Shown in pieces: positions 1 through 12,400 of a stretch of DNA of 64,000 bases. Below the pieces are notes generated by a model, which was given only the letters and a program-made list of their open reading frames with translations, made no database searches and had not been told where the DNA came from. The position numbers and the translations under genes were made by a program. The DNA is from Sanghuangporus weigelae (taxonomy: Eukaryota > Basidiomycota > Agaricomycetes > Hymenochaetales > Hymenochaetaceae): NCBI GenBank assembly GCA_033182465.1, contig CP137318.1:124001-188000 (forward strand), read 5' to 3'. Positions within the stretch are counted from its first letter, which is position 1. Every line of letters begins with the position of its first letter.

Positions 1-257
1 TACCGGGATGTGCTTAGCAGTGATGCACTACGAAGGCCCAAGAATATATGAGTTAGATCAGAATGAGAGCAGTACTATAGCGAGGAGCAGAAAAAAGCGA
101 AGACATTTGGAAAAACAAACTTTTGATTTTGAGAGGAATGCAGGTTTCCAATGTCTATGAGAATATGACCAGACCGACGACCATACCACACAAGAAAAGA
201 GCAAGAAAAGAAAATACTTAACGACAGGATAGAAAGAGCGAAAGAATAAATAATATG

Positions 258-3200
258 TTAAGAAGGTCCATCATACTCAGGCGGCGCCTCATCATGCATC
301 GCAGCTAGCCGTTCTTCACGTATCCGCTCAAGATCCCGTCGGAGATTATCCACCTCAGATCTCAGCTCCTCATTCACCAGCGTCTGCTTTGCGAGCATGA
401 CTTGCTGCGGGGCAGTCCCGTCGCTCACTGAGCCTCCACCGTGTCCTCCTCCACGAGAGCGGCTAGAGTGACTGCCCCGTCCACCTCGTGAGGACCCGCG
501 CCCGCTACTCGTCGTTGCGCTCCCGACTTGCGAGGCTGACGGGCCGATGTCATCGCTCTCCCCCGGGCGATGTGTGCGGAAGTACGTACTGTCCCGTACG
601 TTCTGCGCCGTGCTCGCTCCATACGGATCCGGCAGGACTGGCTCCGCACCATTCGAGTGGGTGTACGCAGCGGTACCAGCGCCAGTAGCACCAACACCAG
701 CGTAAGTAATGGCACCGTATCTTTGCGAATCCGACCCCGTCCCTGTTCCCGTAGCAGTTCCAGTTGGAGTCGTTCCTAACGTAAACGGCTCAAACGTCGC
801 GCCGTCACTAAATCCTGGTAACTTCGGTCGCCTATCATACGACGACGGAGAAGTTAGAGCGCCCGTACTCATGGGATTCACCCGTGTATCGTATATCTGC
901 TGTTCGCGTAGATGCCGTCGACGACGCAGGCAGAAGAATACGCCTGCTCCGATAAGAGCCGCCCCTGCTAGGCCACCTACTACTCCGCCTGCTATGGCAC
1001 CAGCGTTGGAACCGCTTGAAGCAGAGAATTCTGAGCCGTCTGGGATGGTGCTGCCATCCCGAGGAATGTTGATGTCGGATTGGATTGTAGTGCTGAAATA
1101 CACATCAGACGACGGATTCCGCTGAAAGGTATACAGAAGTAACATACTTCAATGCTAACAGTGAGAAAACACCTCCAATTGCAGGACTAAAAGGTAAGTT
1201 GGTGATCAGAAACATATGAGAGAGCGTCTCTCAATAATTACCTGTTCTTCCCGGCATTTGGACTACTATCCACAATCCCACTCGACGGATCATAATATAG
1301 CGAGAATGGTGTATTGTTCTGATTTGACGCCGCGTACTCATGCACCTGGTTTATCATGTACTCCCTTGTCGCAAAATTCTGGACAGTAGAGGCAGAGAAC
1401 ATCATCCAGTCTATTTAATCGAAAAGAAATCCCGCAGGTCAGATGGTGCCAGCATAGAAGAACGACAGTATATGATACACACGTGCACCCGTCCGATCCG
1501 TGTCTTCATTATTCAAAGGTAACCCATATGTCGCTTGACCTACAAACGCAAACAATCAAAACGCATTAATATCCACGACCACATGCTAGCATACGCTCAT
1601 TCGCAATGAACCGAAAATACTCACTCGCGATGTTGTTATAAAATACGGTGGCCACTTGATATACCTGATCCGATACGAGGTCCAACTGGAGTAACTGATC
1701 CGCATACAAGTTGTATATCAATCCATTCGTGTCGGTGTCGCCAGAGATGAAGTTGATATGCGAGTTATCCGAAGCAAGTGCATTCGCTTGCCATTCCGAG
1801 ATATATGACGTTGCAGTGTCCTACGTATTTGATCAGTTCAGACCAGTTATTGAGAGATGCATTCGCATTCCTTGATGCTTCGAGAGAAAGGAAGGCTATG
1901 ACGTATGACTCACGTTGAAGTGCTGCTGATCGCCACTAACATCCGCCAACTCAGCGATCTTAGTCATACATGCGATACCAATGATGCCCTTCAACACAAG
2001 GTTCGTCTGGTTATTATTCGACACTTGCGAGCTGGTCGTAAAGTCAGCAGATTTCCTACATAAAGCGAAGTATCAGTATCGTTTCAGTTAGCATTTTATC
2101 CACGGACGAAGAACACGCACTCGTTCGTCGGGGACATCGTATTGTTCTCGAGGTACTCTGCCCATCCTCGCAATAACGTGTACTGCAACATAAAACAAAT
2201 TCAGTTGTTACTAGAAGAAATCTGAGACACGCGAAAAACTCTTACATGTCTACTGAGGAACGTTCCGTTCCCGGACCTTTGCGAGTACGCGAGCGTCATA
2301 ATAAGCATATTCGCAGATTCTGCATTTTTTAAAAACATCAAAGATTTAAAATCTGAAATTATTAAGTGAACTCGTGCATTCTCACCTTCGATACGATAGT
2401 CATGCGAGTCAGTGATCCCATCTGCAGTAGCATTCGGATACGACGAGCCAATGTTCCTCGCAGCATAGCTCTGAGTATACTCTGACGAATCCTGGTACTC
2501 CAAGAGCGGAGCGAGGAGGTACCCAGCGATCTCCGGGTTTAGATACAAAAACATTGGTAAGGCGGCGTAGAGCGTGTCAACAGTATTCACACTCGTAATC
2601 GTCAGCCTGCAATATCGAATGAGTTCGACAATTTCCTTGCACAGTGAAAAAGAAAGCTGCTTACCCGGTACTACTAGCATCCGACCCGGCAGATCCTATA
2701 TTCTTCATGAAAGCCTTCGTATCCGTAAAGTTCCATTCACCACCACCAGTCCTGGACAGGGTAATATCCAAAGTGCCCATAACCTGCCTCGTGCTCAACG
2801 CCAAGAGGTCAGCATACTCCTGAGAGACGGTATTCCCCGCTGCGCTGATCTGCACGTCGAATGCGCTAGAAGCGGCGATGGCACGATCGAAGTCGTCTAG
2901 GAACGCCTTGGTCTGTAGATGCGATTCAATCATCAATATGAAAAGAATTGAAGTGGATGCTAGGGATGGATACGAACCGCCGTAGGACCATCGCTCCACT
3001 GCGTCAAGAAGTATGGGAAGTGTTCCTGATTCGAACCGGCAGGTGTCCGATATTGGATCGCCGGACTGCGCATAACGCCTATAGCCCAAACAGCTGGCTC
3101 CGAAGTGGATTGAATGCTCTGCCAGTCTACTGCAATTCCCAGGGTTGGCCATCGCCTGCGAAAAGAAAGGAATAGATGAGGGATTATGAGTTCGGAGATG

Positions 3201-4550
3201 ACGGGAAATGAGAGCGGGGATGGGAACGTACACTTCGACTCCTCGAGGAGGGTTATCCTGCTGATTCCCGAGACTGCTCATATTCGCTGCTCGACCACGA
3301 TTGGCAACGTCCTCCGTGATGGCCCAAGAAGCAGTCGCTCCGCTAATCTGAAGAACCGAAGCAGAGAAATTCATTCACATTAAATCAGTTTCCCGAAGAG
3401 ATGGAACAAAAGCGAACCTTCTTGAAAGCATAGTACTCGACCGCGTCCTGCGCGTGATTGCCCACTTCCGTGTATTTCTGCGGCGTCTGAAGCTGCATCG
3501 AAAGAACGATATACTGCCCCTCATCGTCCGAGTTCCATATCGCCAATTCCGATGTATCGCCCGCGATGAATTCTTTCGTTCATCGTCAAGTTAGTTTGAT
3601 GCCTGAATACACTGATTCTATTCTTAGAAGAAGAGATGACAAACCTCCGGATATGTCCGAGTACATTCGTAATTGATGAGAGTTCCCATCGAGGGAGGAT
3701 GCGGACATCGTGTAGTAGCTGAATGGGAGCGATTGCCGTACGAGATCCGTCGGCTACAAGTTTCCACCACAAGCAGTCCACAAAATTGCCCCAAAATTAC
3801 GGAAAAAATGATAAAAATAATCTCGTGAGTCTCCCTCTAAACTCTCGCCGTGAGGCAAATTATTGAACGCACTTCAATAGGACTGATGAAAGAACAATTA
3901 ATCTGCATTGGGCCGGCATTGAAGATGAAGGACGTCCGGGTTGCGGTGAATTCGATAGCGGTTTGGTTCGCATTCGAGACATTGGCGATGGGCGCGGCGC
4001 CCATGATTCGGTAGGCTGTGCCATCGACTACCACGGACGAGTACCAGCCGGTGATCTAGAGAGGTATAGACATAAGCGTCAACGTTCTATTCTCCAGTAT
4101 GGATTCGCGTTTGCGAGTTGAGGTATAACTCCTGAACCTCGACATCTCCAATTCAAACTAACTCTCTTTCGCTCAGCCCAACTCAAAATCCCGCGAGAGA
4201 CACGTCATCTCATACACCAACACAAGTATGATGGTATAAATAATGATCACAGTTCCACTCACCGCAGCAATTGTCCACAAGTTCGGCCATGAAGTATCCA
4301 AGCTAGCAGGTCTGTTGCCCTGCTGCAGCCATGTGTTCAAGTACGGGGACTTGACAGCTAGAGGGAGAGCAGGAGCATTGAAGGGCGAGGATGTCCAATC
4401 CGTTGGACGGTTTTGCGCGAGCACGAAGATGGTGCTCGTGAGGAGGGATATCAAGAGGAAGGGTATACATGAGAGAGAGGGTAACGATGATCGTGATTGT
4501 GCTTGAGCCCGTGCTCGCACGGACGATCTGGGGAAAGGGAGGAGACGCAT
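258..4550 (-). CDS. gtaA: Secreted, membrane-anchored glutaminase (GtaA-like)
   Basis: About 16 exons. Family GtaA enzymes deamidate L-glutamine outside the cell. Exon 1 (4550-4263) gives a signal peptide ending near VLAQ, then the family opening with PLAVKSPYLNTWLQQG. Later exons read RQSLPFSYY and MYSDISG, then WAIGVMRSPAIQY, LLRGWAEYLENN and QTNLVLKGIIGIACM, the usual order of the DUF4964/DUF5127, DUF4965 and DUF1793 regions. The last exon (1125-258) adds a Ser/Gly linker, one membrane helix (about GAIAGGVVGGLAGAALIGAG), a basic stop-transfer and a tail of about 200 residues ending in a coiled coil. I chose the ATG at 4550 because longer forms lack an ATG and this one precedes the signal peptide. 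Splice sites checked at the first six exons keep frame and no lesion was seen. Function is by family resemblance; the tail's role is unknown. Confidence 0.85.
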
Positions 4551-4745
4551 TGCTGAGAGAAAGGGAGAAAAGAGAGACGGTAAGGAAGGAGGAGACGACA
4601 CAGGCTGCGAGCACTGGTGACGATGACAGTGCTAGTGCGAGATCTGGGAGAGAGAGGTGTGAATGTGAACAGTGAAGCGCTGACCCACAGATGAGCGCAG
4701 TGCAAGAGCCTTGCCGACATCCATCAGAGAAGTGATTAGAATCCA

Positions 4746-6441
4746 TCAGGGTCGACTATATTTTTTGTTACCTTTTGATTACAAGCGGAGGAAATAGACT
4801 AATCGCACATTGTCGATCAATCACAGAAACTACGCCACATTAGGTATCCCATCCTATTCGGCTCTTGCCCCGGTGGTTTGATCTCCACAAAAATGCAACC
4901 ATATTTCCTTCGTCTTTCGGGGCTGCCGTATCCACAGAAACAGAACGCACACATAAATACGACTCCGTTCATTCGGCCTTCCAAACCTCCTTTGAACTAC
5001 TCAGTTGTGGAGGCAACCCAACACGGACTCCTACCTATCTTTGAACGTCTACTGATTCAGCGACAGATTGACGCCACGACGAATTCTGGACCTGGGAAGA
5101 GAATCAAATCCAGGAGACTCAGCCGGAGAGGTTTATCCAGTGGAGCACCTACCGTCTCTTCTTCCGAGTCGGCTTCTCTGATCTGGCGCTGATGCCAGCA
5201 CTGGTGGGTCTTCTGAAACTCAATCTTCATGAAATTTCTTGTCACCGGAAGATAAATGTAATTGCATTCTTAACGATACTCCCGTCAAGCCGACCTGATC
5301 CGATCATTCTAGCATTTTGCATTGGAACTTTGTATAGGTGCCTAGAAGTGACGAAGTCTGCTAGACTAGAGGGTGGAACTGGAAGGAAGGAAGTAAGCAC
5401 TTTATGACGGGAAACTTCGCGGTCAAGAATAGCATCGCCCTCTTGGATACGCCTTACACGTATAGATCTCGGACAACTCGGACCATACCCATATTTTGCC
5501 ACGATCAACAAAGTATAAATGAATGTAGGTCTGACCTCGGCGGAGTTGATTTCTCTCTGTGTTTCTACAATAAATACATACACAACAAATAATAACAGTT
5601 CTTTGCAAGGAATTTCAACGGCTTCGATGATGAACGTCTCGACTGGGGCCACAATGATGACTGACCGGTGTTGCTTCTTATTCGGCGTTCAAACAATTAT
5701 GACACGGATATTTAAAGCTGGGGCTCGGGCTCTTGAGTAATAGCCTGTTGGCAGTTGAGCTGATGCCGTTCCCTGGTTCTTGAGTGGTGGCTAAACTACC
5801 GAAGAAAGATGCAGTATTACATAGGGCGGATGGTATCCAAGCATCGCAAGAGAAAAAAAAGTCTGCATATGGGCCAGTGGCAAGGTCTGATAGTATCGAA
5901 ACGAGTCGCGAAGGTTTCGATCTATTGGATGACAACGTGCATGAGCCAATGTTTTGCATTCCAACCAATCCCAGTAATTCGGGGTTTAAACCTTTCGTCA
6001 ATTACGAGTACGTGTATGAGCAAAGGGCATGGCATTAATAACTCGGATTGTTGAGTATTAGCCTCCAAACATCTCGTTGTTTCGTTGACTTTGGAATGTC
6101 TCACATAGCTACTTGATCTGCTATGTAATCTCAAAAAGCCACTCTCGATCTGCATGTCAATCCATTCTAAATTTTAAACGTAAGAAAGAAAACTTGGATT
6201 GCTATCGGAATAACTCACAATGCGGCAATATCAGATAGCGTCCTGGCACTTGCCTCCAGAAAAGCGAAAGTTATGAGGCGCCATATATATGTGAAGCATC
6301 CAGTCATTGCGATGATTAGGAACGGAATATCCACGAGTATATTGATGTCGAAGAAAGCGAAGGTGAGGTCAAAGCTCACTCTGGTCGTCAGGTCACAAAG
6401 GGAAATGATGAGGACCAGCAGACTAGACCAATCATTGCTTC
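4746..6441 (-). other. Uncertain region; possible membrane-protein exons
   Basis: No gene can be supported firmly here. The minus strand has several hydrophobic open stretches: 6457-6215 (three or four potential membrane helices, ending at a good GTGAGT donor at the junction near 6214), 6155-5922 and 5652-5242. They could be exons of one multi-span protein converging on the methyltransferase gene, or the decayed remains of one. I could not find a start, a consistent splice chain or a known family motif. The plus-strand ORF at 4878-5192 has no recognisable feature either. Confidence 0.25.
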
Positions 6442-7650
6442 TTATCTCCTTTTCCAACCGACCTTGTAATACGCATATTCAACCTCATCCCCACGGTCCA
6501 TCAAGCGCGAATCACCGTCGGAGTGTGCGTCACAGGAAAATCGTTCTTGATGGATAATCTCAAACTTGTTATCTGGTGCTTCCTCCCCAAATACTTGTTC
6601 GACGGTGCTCGATTCAATTGTGTGCGTACGACGCAGAGGTATGACCAGGTGAAAGTGGGCATTTGTGCGAAGAAGTTTTTCGAGGCACGATTTGATCCAC
6701 ATTGCATGCTCGGATTCATATACAATGTCCGCCCCGACGATTAAATCAAAAGAACCGAGGTATTCGCTTTCTGAAGCAGATTTTGATGCGTACGTCGACC
6801 AATCGAGAGAAGATACGGATACCCTCAAGCGGTCCCCGGAGCTCGATGGGAAATTAACAGCAACGTTGGAACGCAAGTTAGCAAGTACTGAAGGATAGAA
6901 GTCCGTCAGAACCACATCAGCACGTATATTCCGCAATTCCATGAGCTTTATTATAGCTAGACCGACCAGTCCGGTTCCGGCTCCAAGTTCGAGAATCCTG
7001 AACGCATGCTCCGCATCGATATTATCTCCTGCTCCAGCAGCCGGTAGGTCAAATTGCTCGGGGCTTTCAAAAATCATATCCGCCGTCACGCACGCGCCAC
7101 CCCACGTCTGCGCACCCACACTCGAATAATCCCCATTCTCAAAGGGAGTATCCGTCAACGTGAGCGACACCCGTTCGCCACACGGCGTTGGTCCGAACGA
7201 GTATGAGCGAGACAGACGGCCTGAACCTGCTGTGCCTGCGCACGCAGCAAGTAGAGCGGCTGCATCGTCAATCAATCTCTCGCGCACTGCATTCTCGTTT
7301 CCATCATCACGCAAATCGGAAGATGTTTCAGTGGCATTTGCCAGATCATCGCTGCGCGCGACAAGAGAGGTGAGCCAACGGATAGCATGAGCCCGTTCGA
7401 ACGCATCTGCTCTGAGCGCTCTTACTCGGTCACTATCGGGATTTTCTTCGCTCTGCATCGAGCCCGCAGTCGGTCCTTTCCTCCTCTTAGAGCCGCGCAC
7501 CTCAGGATTATACAGAAACCGCAAATAATCAACGCATGAACGTAAATCCGCCAAAGGTGTCACCGATATACTCTTGCTGTTTGGTAAACGAGCCGTCGGT
7601 GCAGCAAAAGCCGTGTCAATTGGGTTTGACGGGAGTTGATGTTTGAGCAT
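6442..7650 (-). CDS. Class I methyltransferase, lysine-methyltransferase family
   Basis: Single exon, 402 residues. The core is a seven-beta-strand methyltransferase of the Methyltransf_16 (METTL21/EFM-like) family, whose members methylate lysines on translation factors and chaperones. The SAM-binding motif I is LELGAGTGLVGLAI in the second half. It is preceded by the family's TWGGA, and followed by VVLTDFYPSVLANLRSN (acidic loop) and the post-motif FDLIVGADIVYE, where the family more often has D/E-x-x-Y/F. The first 130 residues are an extension with a basic patch (GSKRRKGP) and a helical part. The ATG at 7650 is the first in frame; a longer reading would need a TTG. Substrate cannot be told from sequence. 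Its stop overlaps the uncertain hydrophobic stretch downstream. Confidence 0.85.
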   Translation of the reverse strand: MLKHQLPSNPIDTAFAAPTARLPNSKSISVTPLADLRSCVDYLRFLYNPEVRGSKRRKGPTAGSMQSEENPDSDRVRALRADAFERAHAIRWLTSLVARSDDLANATETSSDLRDDGNENAVRERLIDDAAALLAACAGTAGSGRLSRSYSFGPTPCGERVSLTLTDTPFENGDYSSVGAQTWGGACVTADMIFESPEQFDLPAAGAGDNIDAEHAFRILELGAGTGLVGLAIIKLMELRNIRADVVLTDFYPSVLANLRSNVAVNFPSSSGDRLRVSVSSLDWSTYASKSASESEYLGSFDLIVGADIVYESEHAMWIKSCLEKLLRTNAHFHLVIPLRRTHTIESSTVEQVFGEEAPDNKFEIIHQERFSCDAHSDGDSRLMDRGDEVEYAYYKVGWKRR

Positions 7651-7773
7651 CGCAGCGCATAGCAAGTGAAATGTCTTGAATGCTAGCTTAGCTTAGGAAA
7701 TTCATGCACCTTACCAGACAGACGGCACCCAGAGGATAATTCCAGTCAATCTTCTTTCACTACGGGCAATTTA

Positions 7774-8409
7774 GGGCCTGTTCGGCTGCACGAAATCACA
7801 AGATCTCGACTTGGCTCTATCTCTACTCTACATGCATGACTAGTGTGCAAGTCGTGGGAATATTTCTGATAATCTCAACACAATTGGACGCGAGTTGAGG
7901 TTCAAAACCCTCACTTCTGCTGAGGGCCCATTGCACTACATTGCACGCCTGTAAAAAAATTATTTCAACTGCAGGGCAATCGGCCCCTATGAATAGATTA
8001 TTTTTGCAATTTTTAATTTATTTTTTTGTGGTTGTGTTGTGTTGAGTGGCAGAGATACTGGAAAGAAAGAGTGGATGGTGTGTGATCTCAAAAACAGGTC
8101 GGACCTCTTTTTCAAGTTGAGTCCAGGGAGACGTGAGATCATGACTCGAAATCATGACACCTGGGGCAAAACCCTATTTCCGAACCTGAAAAAATTGATC
8201 CAGAACTGGAAAGCTCGCCTCTGATTGGCTGGATTCCAGTTCTGGATCAAATTTTTCAGGTTCGGAAATAGGGTTTTGCCCCAGGTGTGATTTGAGATTG
8301 TGCAGCCAAACAGTGCCTGATTTTGGTGTGATCTCTGATGACTTCCGCAACATCACACTTTCTTTATATGGCAGGTCTATCTCAACTTGACATGCAGCTG
8401 AACAGGCCC
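7774..8409. mobile_element. PIF/Harbinger-like MITE
   Basis: A 636-base non-coding unit with 17-base terminal inverted repeats (GGGCCTGTTCGGCTGCA on the left, GGGCCTGTTCAGCTGCA on the right, one mismatch), flanked by TTA on both sides (7771-7773, 8410-8412). A 3-base TWA duplication and GGGCC ends are typical of PIF/Harbinger (Tourist-type) elements. No transposase frame is present. A second foldback MITE is nested inside at 8158-8287. It lies just upstream of the methyltransferase gene. Confidence 0.7.
8158..8287. mobile_element. 130-base foldback MITE, copy 1
   Basis: Nearly the whole unit is one palindrome: it starts CACCTGGGGCAAAACCC and ends with the complement, around a short loop (GCTCGCCTCTGATTGGC). 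The 3-base flank TGA is repeated on both sides (8155-8157, 8288-8290). A second copy of exactly the same length lies at 23352-23481. Nested in the Harbinger-like MITE. Confidence 0.88.
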
Positions 8410-8412
8410 TTA

Positions 8413-8738
8413 GTATTTTTTAGGTGATGATAAATGATTGGAAATTTAATTTGATATGCATTATATAAGTATAAATATCTCCATTTATTATAAGTAACAT
8501 AACGGAAACAAATGATCACCATGCTGATTATAGTGGAGTTGTAAGTCAATATCAATCAAACGTGCATCTGGCACTGTTCATAAAACTTACTTTCGTCCCC
8601 CTCTCCCCTTCATTTGCACACAGTAGTAGCCACTAGCCCAGCGTGGGTCATAACTGACCAGTTGAAGCTTTCAGACTTGCATCGCGACTAGTTGCAGACT
8701 AGATGTGTTCATGTCTGCTCCAGTCTCGAAGAGTATGA
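8413..8738. other. AT-rich intergenic stretch
   Basis: No ORF, repeat or signal recognised between the Harbinger-like MITE and the LTR-1 fragment. Confidence 0.5.
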
Positions 8739-9507
8739 TGTAGTGGGTGGTGTGTGTCTCTGAAGGCACTACCAATGTCTGTCCTACTATGGGTGCTGAA
8801 TGTATGAAGAAACCTCCAAAAATGCGATGCCAATGCTATCAGACTCTAAATCCCCACTACCCAGCAGATGCCGGGAACTGTTGGAGACGTGATGGAGGGG
8901 TGTAGGGATGCTGAAGTATGAAAGGAATAGGCTAATAGGGCCACTGCTCGAAAGGGGGGATTACAGGAGGCTGCCAACATGGTGGAAACTCAGACACAGG
9001 GTCGGCAGGAGTGTATGAGATGAATATAAGGGATAAAATAGAGCAAGTGGGTGGAGAAGGCATCGCTGGGTCATCTGGTATGATGTCTATGTTGCTGGAT
9101 AGCCACCAACATCAAATAGGGGGGCACTGGGACAAGGGGAAGGCTGCATGAATCCGCCGAAGTAGTGTAAACACGATAGGTGAAAGGAAAGGACTGTATA
9201 AGATGAGTATATGGACTAAGCTGGGGTGAAAGGCTGGAAAGGGTGCCGCAGAGGAGTCTGATAGGAGGCCTGTGTCGCCAAAGGGCCGCCAATGTCAAAT
9301 AGAGGGGCGCTGACAAGGTGCAAGAGGGCTGGAGAAAGCTGAGGGTTAAATCCCGAGCTTCTACACACTCGCAGAATGTCAGAGCAGCCAAGGCATATCA
9401 GAGGTGGCGATGGCAAGTAGAATGATGAGTCAAGCAAGAGGAGATGTCAAAGATAGTATATAGTCAAGGGGGGAGCTCAGTACAAGAGGGGAGACTTAGA
9501 GTGAGGG
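8739..9507 (-). mobile_element. LTR-1 fragment (old copy F)
   Basis: Reads as the downstream half of the LTR-1 repeat in minus orientation, clearly more diverged than the copies at 15.7, 26.8, 31.9 and 47.2 kb and closest to the copy at 44.5 kb (both carry TGTAGTGGGTGGTG at the end). It stops where an LTR-2 copy begins at 9508. Non-coding fossil. Confidence 0.7.
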
Positions 9508-11008
9508 TGTTAGGGAGTAGGCCCGGGGTTACACTGGTTTGATCCTTTTGCCTAAGCAGCGGTGTGTTGTACAGAGGTGATCTTATCTACCCACGTCTGG
9601 CTGTACCACGCGGTCCCTTACTAGCCTTCCTAGTCGCGGTCCGAGTTATGGATGCTTTCAGATATGAGGTGATAGTAAAGCAGATTGGGATTTCCAAGAG
9701 GCGTGATAGTACAAAGCACACAGTAATAGCTCGCTGTAGGGCAAGCTTTACACCAGTGTGTTAAGAGGATCGAAAGATGGGGAAATGAGGGCCTAATCCT
9801 ACAGCTATTTATGCTCCCAGATATTCCATTTTCCGTCCCATTTCTTACTCATCCTGTCTCCACTTTACTCCACTTTTACATCTGTTCCTTTGTCATCCTA
9901 CTGCGCTTTGCTCCACTTTGCTCCAATCTTTGTAAGGTCATCTCCACTATGACAGTATTCTGTGGAGTTGCTGACTGAGACAATAGAGGTGGTGTTCCGA
10001 TGTGGAATGCTCTACTGTCAGTACTCCATAATGATGTCATTGCCGTCATTGAGTGGCATCTTTGCTCTTGGAGCAATGTAGGCTGCTCGGTATGTGATTC
10101 TTCGGAATTCATCTCGAGGTCCAGCGAGGGTAAGCATAACTCGCACGTCAGTGTTAAGGTGTCGGGTCGGTGTGGAGTATGGTCCAAGGCATATCATGAA
10201 CTGCATAAGCTCTGCTGGCGGGTTCTGCTGGGTTCTGGTGACTAGCCATGCTTTGCCTTCGTATCGTATATCTCGAATGTAGTGCCATATCCTTCATTGT
10301 ATAAGGAGTTGTAATTGCTTGGTCTCCAGGTTTGCATCTCTCGGTAAATAAAGGTTTGCCTGTATCGTAGATGCTGGACATGGTGTGTGCAACTCTGGTC
10401 TATACCATCCAATCATTCTCCAGGTTATCGGGTTCGCAGTTCGAGGGGTTTGAGTTGTGATCGTGAGTTCCTCTTGTTTCATGAGTACTACTGGGTTTGG
10501 TGGATTGGAATGCATTGTATCTTGAAGGTGTCACTCGGTTTTGATGTGACAGTCATGTATACCAACTGTTGCCGTGCATACTAAATAGTATACTTCATAA
10601 AGGACCATGTAAACTCGTGCACAGACTTGACAGTGCTGAAATGCCAGTGATGTCTCCATAAACCTTATTAGCCTTTAGCCTTTTAGCGTTTAGGCTTTAG
10701 TAGTTGTGCTTCTGGACTTTTAAGAAGTTTGATCGCTTCTTTGATTGAGGTCGCTCTGGTTGCTTGGTCGGTGGCGTTAGGGTGGTAGTCCGCAGTAATA
10801 GGCGGTCGGTGGTGTTAGCTGTTAGCGGGATTACGTATCCGCCTCGGTGCTTCTAGTGCCCGGGTGGTAACGGGTTACTGTTGCCTAGGCCGCTCGATCG
10901 CTTGGGCCCGTGATAGCTGGCTTGGTTACCGGTCGCGTTTGGAAAGCTGATCGTGTAGATCTGCTGATTGCGTCGATCCTGATGCGAGTTTTTGAGCGGA
11001 TCCTTTCA
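9508..11008 (-). mobile_element. Solo LTR, family LTR-2 (minus)
   Basis: Full-length match (about 1.5 kb) to the unit at 47307-48818 in reverse. In its own orientation it begins TGAAAGGATCCGC and ends CCTAACA. The 5-base flanks (GAGGG and TGTAC) do not match, so the right-hand part of the LTR-1 fragment it entered has been lost. Frames are broken in this copy. Confidence 0.75.
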
Positions 11009-12171
11009 TGTACCAATGTACCGGTACAGGCAAGTGCGCCACACTACAGTGGGAGTACAGATTAAATTCCCAAAGCGTAAACATAAAGATGAATGTCAAT
11101 TTATTCATATTAATATTGACATACTATATAGGAAGGGAGCTAATGAAATAGTATGACGAGTAGCAGAGAATATATCGACTAGAGTCAAAGAATTCATTAG
11201 ACTCATTGATACAGAAGAAGTATCAATTATAGATGAACAGATCACTGAGCTAATGATAGAACACAGAATAAAGTTCATCATCGGCAAGATCAAGATCCCG
11301 ATGCCGCCAGAAGAAGGATTCACAAGGATGACAACATACCTATACAAGTTAAGCTTTCCAGTAGACAATAGAACGCCAGTGGGAAAACCCACAGGACTTC
11401 TGGAGGAAGACGTCATACTGAGCAGGCACAGAAGCTCGGAATCCATGGAGATTGATGATCGCTAGATACGCAAAGGTAATCTTATCAGGAAAGAGATAAG
11501 AAGCGATTGCAAGTAGTAGATGAGAGTAAAGACATTCCAGCCTGCACAGACAGAGTAGCAGGATGAGTCAATAGGAGTTAAAGCATCAGTCAGATAGTCC
11601 GAGTTGGAAGAAGCATGTAAGTCCTAACTCCAAGGAAGAAAAGCTGTGGAACAAACCAGAAGGAACTGATAGAACTCAGTATCAAAGACTTACCAGTAAA
11701 ATTGCTGAAGATAGAAAGTATGCACCAGAATGTGCTAGTAACAATTAAACTATAGGAGTAGAGCTAAGGCATTGTAGCACACAGCATTGTGGAGCTGTGA
11801 AACTGGTAGAACAAACCAGAACATGAAGTACGGTCAGAATTGACAAGGAGCTCTAGGAATTGACTTAGAACGCAAGGAATTGACAAGGAAAGGATTGTGG
11901 ACAGCACAAAAACAGAGGTAGATAGTTATAGTAGTAGCCATAGCATAGCCACACCTGTAGAGTATAAAAGGAGGCCAAACGAGCCATCCAAGTGTCAGTT
12001 TAATTCATCTTCCAAACGCCCCACAAAGCAAGTTGGAATCTTCTCTCATACAAACACTAGCTTGATAGCTACCTTTGCCTGATTCATCAATATCACTTAT
12101 CATCTCAAGCAGTGTGAGACACTTGCTTCAGTAGTAAGTCACATATATTACTCATCTTACTCTGATTCTAA
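11009..12171 (+). mobile_element. LTR-like fragment with TATA box
   Basis: No gene. Near 11958 is a TATA motif (GTATAAAAGG), followed about 210 bases later by an end of LTR type (GATTCTAACA at 12171) next to GTGAC. The same GTGAC lies in the uninterrupted homologue near 14070, so an LTR probably inserted there. The left end was not found. The upstream half has short open frames without recognisable content. Confidence 0.4.
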
Positions 12172-12400
12172 CAGTGACAAGACGTGAGATGAAACACAAT
12201 AAAACCACAACAAGGAGCGTGAAACCGACAAGACAGAAGTCTAGTGGACTACAGGAAACTGTAAAACAAGATGAAATCATAGCAAGGAGTGTGAAACTGA
12301 CGCAATAAGGGTCAGATGGAGCGATAAGGGTCAGATGGACTGCAAGGAACTATGAAACGACATGAAAACTGTCCAGGAAGGGTCCTCCGAATGGTGCACT
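12172..12400 (-). repeat. Fragment of repeat L8 (minus)
   Basis: Inverted match to 13875-14075, diverged by about a tenth and with a short local duplication (GGGTCAGATGGA unit). Beyond 12400 the similarity stops. Part of the LTR-type repeat called L8 here. Confidence 0.6.

Noticed and set aside
709-1125. Plus-strand ORFs over the glutaminase gene
   Set aside because: They are antisense shadows; the minus strand has the spliced conserved protein.
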